This document shows positions 63,238-64,000 of a stretch of DNA of 64,000 nt, piece by piece (the first letter of the stretch is position 1; every line of letters begins with the position of its first letter). The notes beneath the pieces were generated by a model. It saw only the letters and a program-made list of their open reading frames with translations. It was not told the origin of the DNA and made no database searches. Location: positions 62,001 to 126,000 of the forward strand of contig NZ_BOMN01000040.1 of assembly GCF_016862215.1 (NCBI RefSeq), written 5' to 3'. The position numbers and the translations under genes were made by a program. The DNA comes from Winogradskya humida. GTDB lineage: Bacteria > Actinomycetota > Actinomycetes > Mycobacteriales > Micromonosporaceae.

Positions 63238-64000
63238 ATGACCGCCCGGCCGATCACCCAGGTGGTCGTCTGCGCCGGCGGCCTCGGTACCCGGGTGGCA
63301 CCCTGGGCCCGGCACATCCCCAAGGAGTTCCGCCCCGTCGCCGGACGGCCGGGCATCCTGCACCTGCTCGACGAACTGACCGCACTCGCCCCCGCCCGGG
63401 TCGTTGTCGTCTACCACCCGTTCTACGAGCCGTTCATCGCCTGGGCCAAGCTCACGCTTGGCTCGGGCGGGCAGGCCGCCTACCAACGCGCCGCCGGCCT
63501 GCCGCGCACCGACCTGCCCCTACACGACCAGGTTGACCTGCGATTCATTCCGCAACAGGGCTGGTACGCCGACGTCACGTCGGTCGTCAACGGCGCCGAC
63601 CACCTCCGCACCGTTGATGACCTTTTTGTCGCCTTTGCAGACAACCTCTACCCGCACGACAACACCAGCCTCGCCCTCGCCGCCGTTCCGACGGGCCGCA
63701 CCGCAGTGCTGGTACGGCCCTACCGCCCGGCCGAGGCCGGCCACCACGGCGTTGTCATATCTCGCCGCCTTGGTAGCGAGTTAGTAGTCGCCGGGCTTGT
63801 GGAGAAGCCCTCGCGCGACCGGGCCCGTGGCCTGGAGAACGAGTACGGCGCGTCAAGCCTTTGGCTGCTGGAAGGCCGCGCCCGACTGAGCGGCGAGTTC
63901 GTCGACCAGCTACGCGGCGCATGGATGACGACAGGTGCCGAGCCCAAGCTGTCGCTGGCGATTCGTAGGTATGCCGACCGCGAACCAGTACGCCTGGTCG
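63238..64000 (+). CDS. NDP-sugar pyrophosphorylase-like nucleotidyltransferase (partial, runs off window)
   Basis: The first 254 codons of a nucleotidyltransferase, open to the window end. The signature CAGGLGTRVAPWARHIPKEF (GGxGTR...PK) is the NTP- and sugar-phosphate-binding start of RmlA/GalU-type enzymes. FVAFADNLYPHD supplies the metal-binding Asp, and GLVEKPSRD follows. The product would be an NDP-sugar. The start ATG 63238 follows GCGGCGCGGCC without a clear ribosome-binding site. With the neighbouring sulfotransferase-like gene it suggests a glycan or nucleotide-sugar pathway (inference). Confidence 0.85.
   Translation, partial: MTARPITQVVVCAGGLGTRVAPWARHIPKEFRPVAGRPGILHLLDELTALAPARVVVVYHPFYEPFIAWAKLTLGSGGQAAYQRAAGLPRTDLPLHDQVDLRFIPQQGWYADVTSVVNGADHLRTVDDLFVAFADNLYPHDNTSLALAAVPTGRTAVLVRPYRPAEAGHHGVVISRRLGSELVVAGLVEKPSRDRARGLENEYGASSLWLLEGRARLSGEFVDQLRGAWMTTGAEPKLSLAIRRYADREPVRLV

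Overview
This is a 64-kb, high-GC window with strong G/C third-position codon use, GTG starts and many 1-4 bp stop/start overlaps. The gene content (an ECF sigma factor paired with a YCII-type protein, an IdeR/DtxR-type iron box, a DUF574 methyltransferase, XRE regulators with TPR-like tails, a peptide deformylase fused to an HTH) points to an actinomycete, most likely Micromonosporaceae such as Actinoplanes. The genus is an inference.

Layout. (1) 1-19,600 looks like chromosomal backbone: a coupled YCII/ECF-sigma/lipB operon, an NlpC/P60 hydrolase, a GNAT, an isolated pseudopilin, a GAF-histidine kinase, a YbhB-like protein, a methyltransferase, a large membrane protein, an iron-box-controlled FhuF-type reductase, an XRE-peptide deformylase fusion, a flavohaemoprotein, a CPBP protease, a Pro/Ala-repeat EcsC-like protein, tRNA-Ser(GCT), metG, a dead short-chain dehydrogenase and tRNA-Arg(ACG).

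(2) 19,637-57,879 is a genomic island built by serial integration at tRNA-Arg(ACG). The 3' 37 bp of the tRNA, including CCA, is repeated exactly at 57,843-57,879, and a degenerate third copy lies near 34,341. Each of the three sites is followed at once by a strong hairpin terminator. Beyond it lies an integrase gene: a C-terminal remnant at 19.8 kb, an intact one at 34.5 kb and a frameshifted one at 58.3 kb. I see no replication or conjugation genes.

Element A (about 19.7-34.4 kb) carries defence-type genes: a kinase plus a small partner, a DUF6119/TIGR04141-like gene, an HTH/pseudo-methylase/S-domain fusion behind a palindromic operator, a full type I R-M system (hsdM-hsdS-hsdR) and a TPR-tailed kinase. 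Element B (34.4-57.9 kb) carries an int-xis-DNA methyltransferase operon, a compact metabolic cluster around a second full-length alanyl-tRNA synthetase (hydroxylase, nucleotidyltransferase, LOG-like, PRTase, HAD, AlaRS, P-loop kinase) and a dense conflict island. The conflict island holds two CBASS units placed tail to tail: CD-NTase + HNH-SAVED Cap5, facing CapV + CD-NTase + Cap2. After it come a PD-(D/E)xK protein, an XRE regulator and an unusual GTP cyclohydrolase II/SLATT pair.

(3) 57.9-64 kb lies outside attR: an integrase pseudogene, a Nudix/XRE-TPR regulator pair, a predicted sulfotransferase-FGE-like fusion, a second Nudix and the start of a sugar-nucleotide pyrophosphorylase that runs off the window.

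The most interesting items are the paired CBASS loci sharing a single Cap2, where only one cyclase has a Gly-ending flexible tail; the GCHII-SLATT pair; the AlaRS-centred cluster; and the HTH/pseudo-methylase/S fusion with DUF6119 beside a type I R-M system. All functions are predictions from sequence reading. No database search was run.
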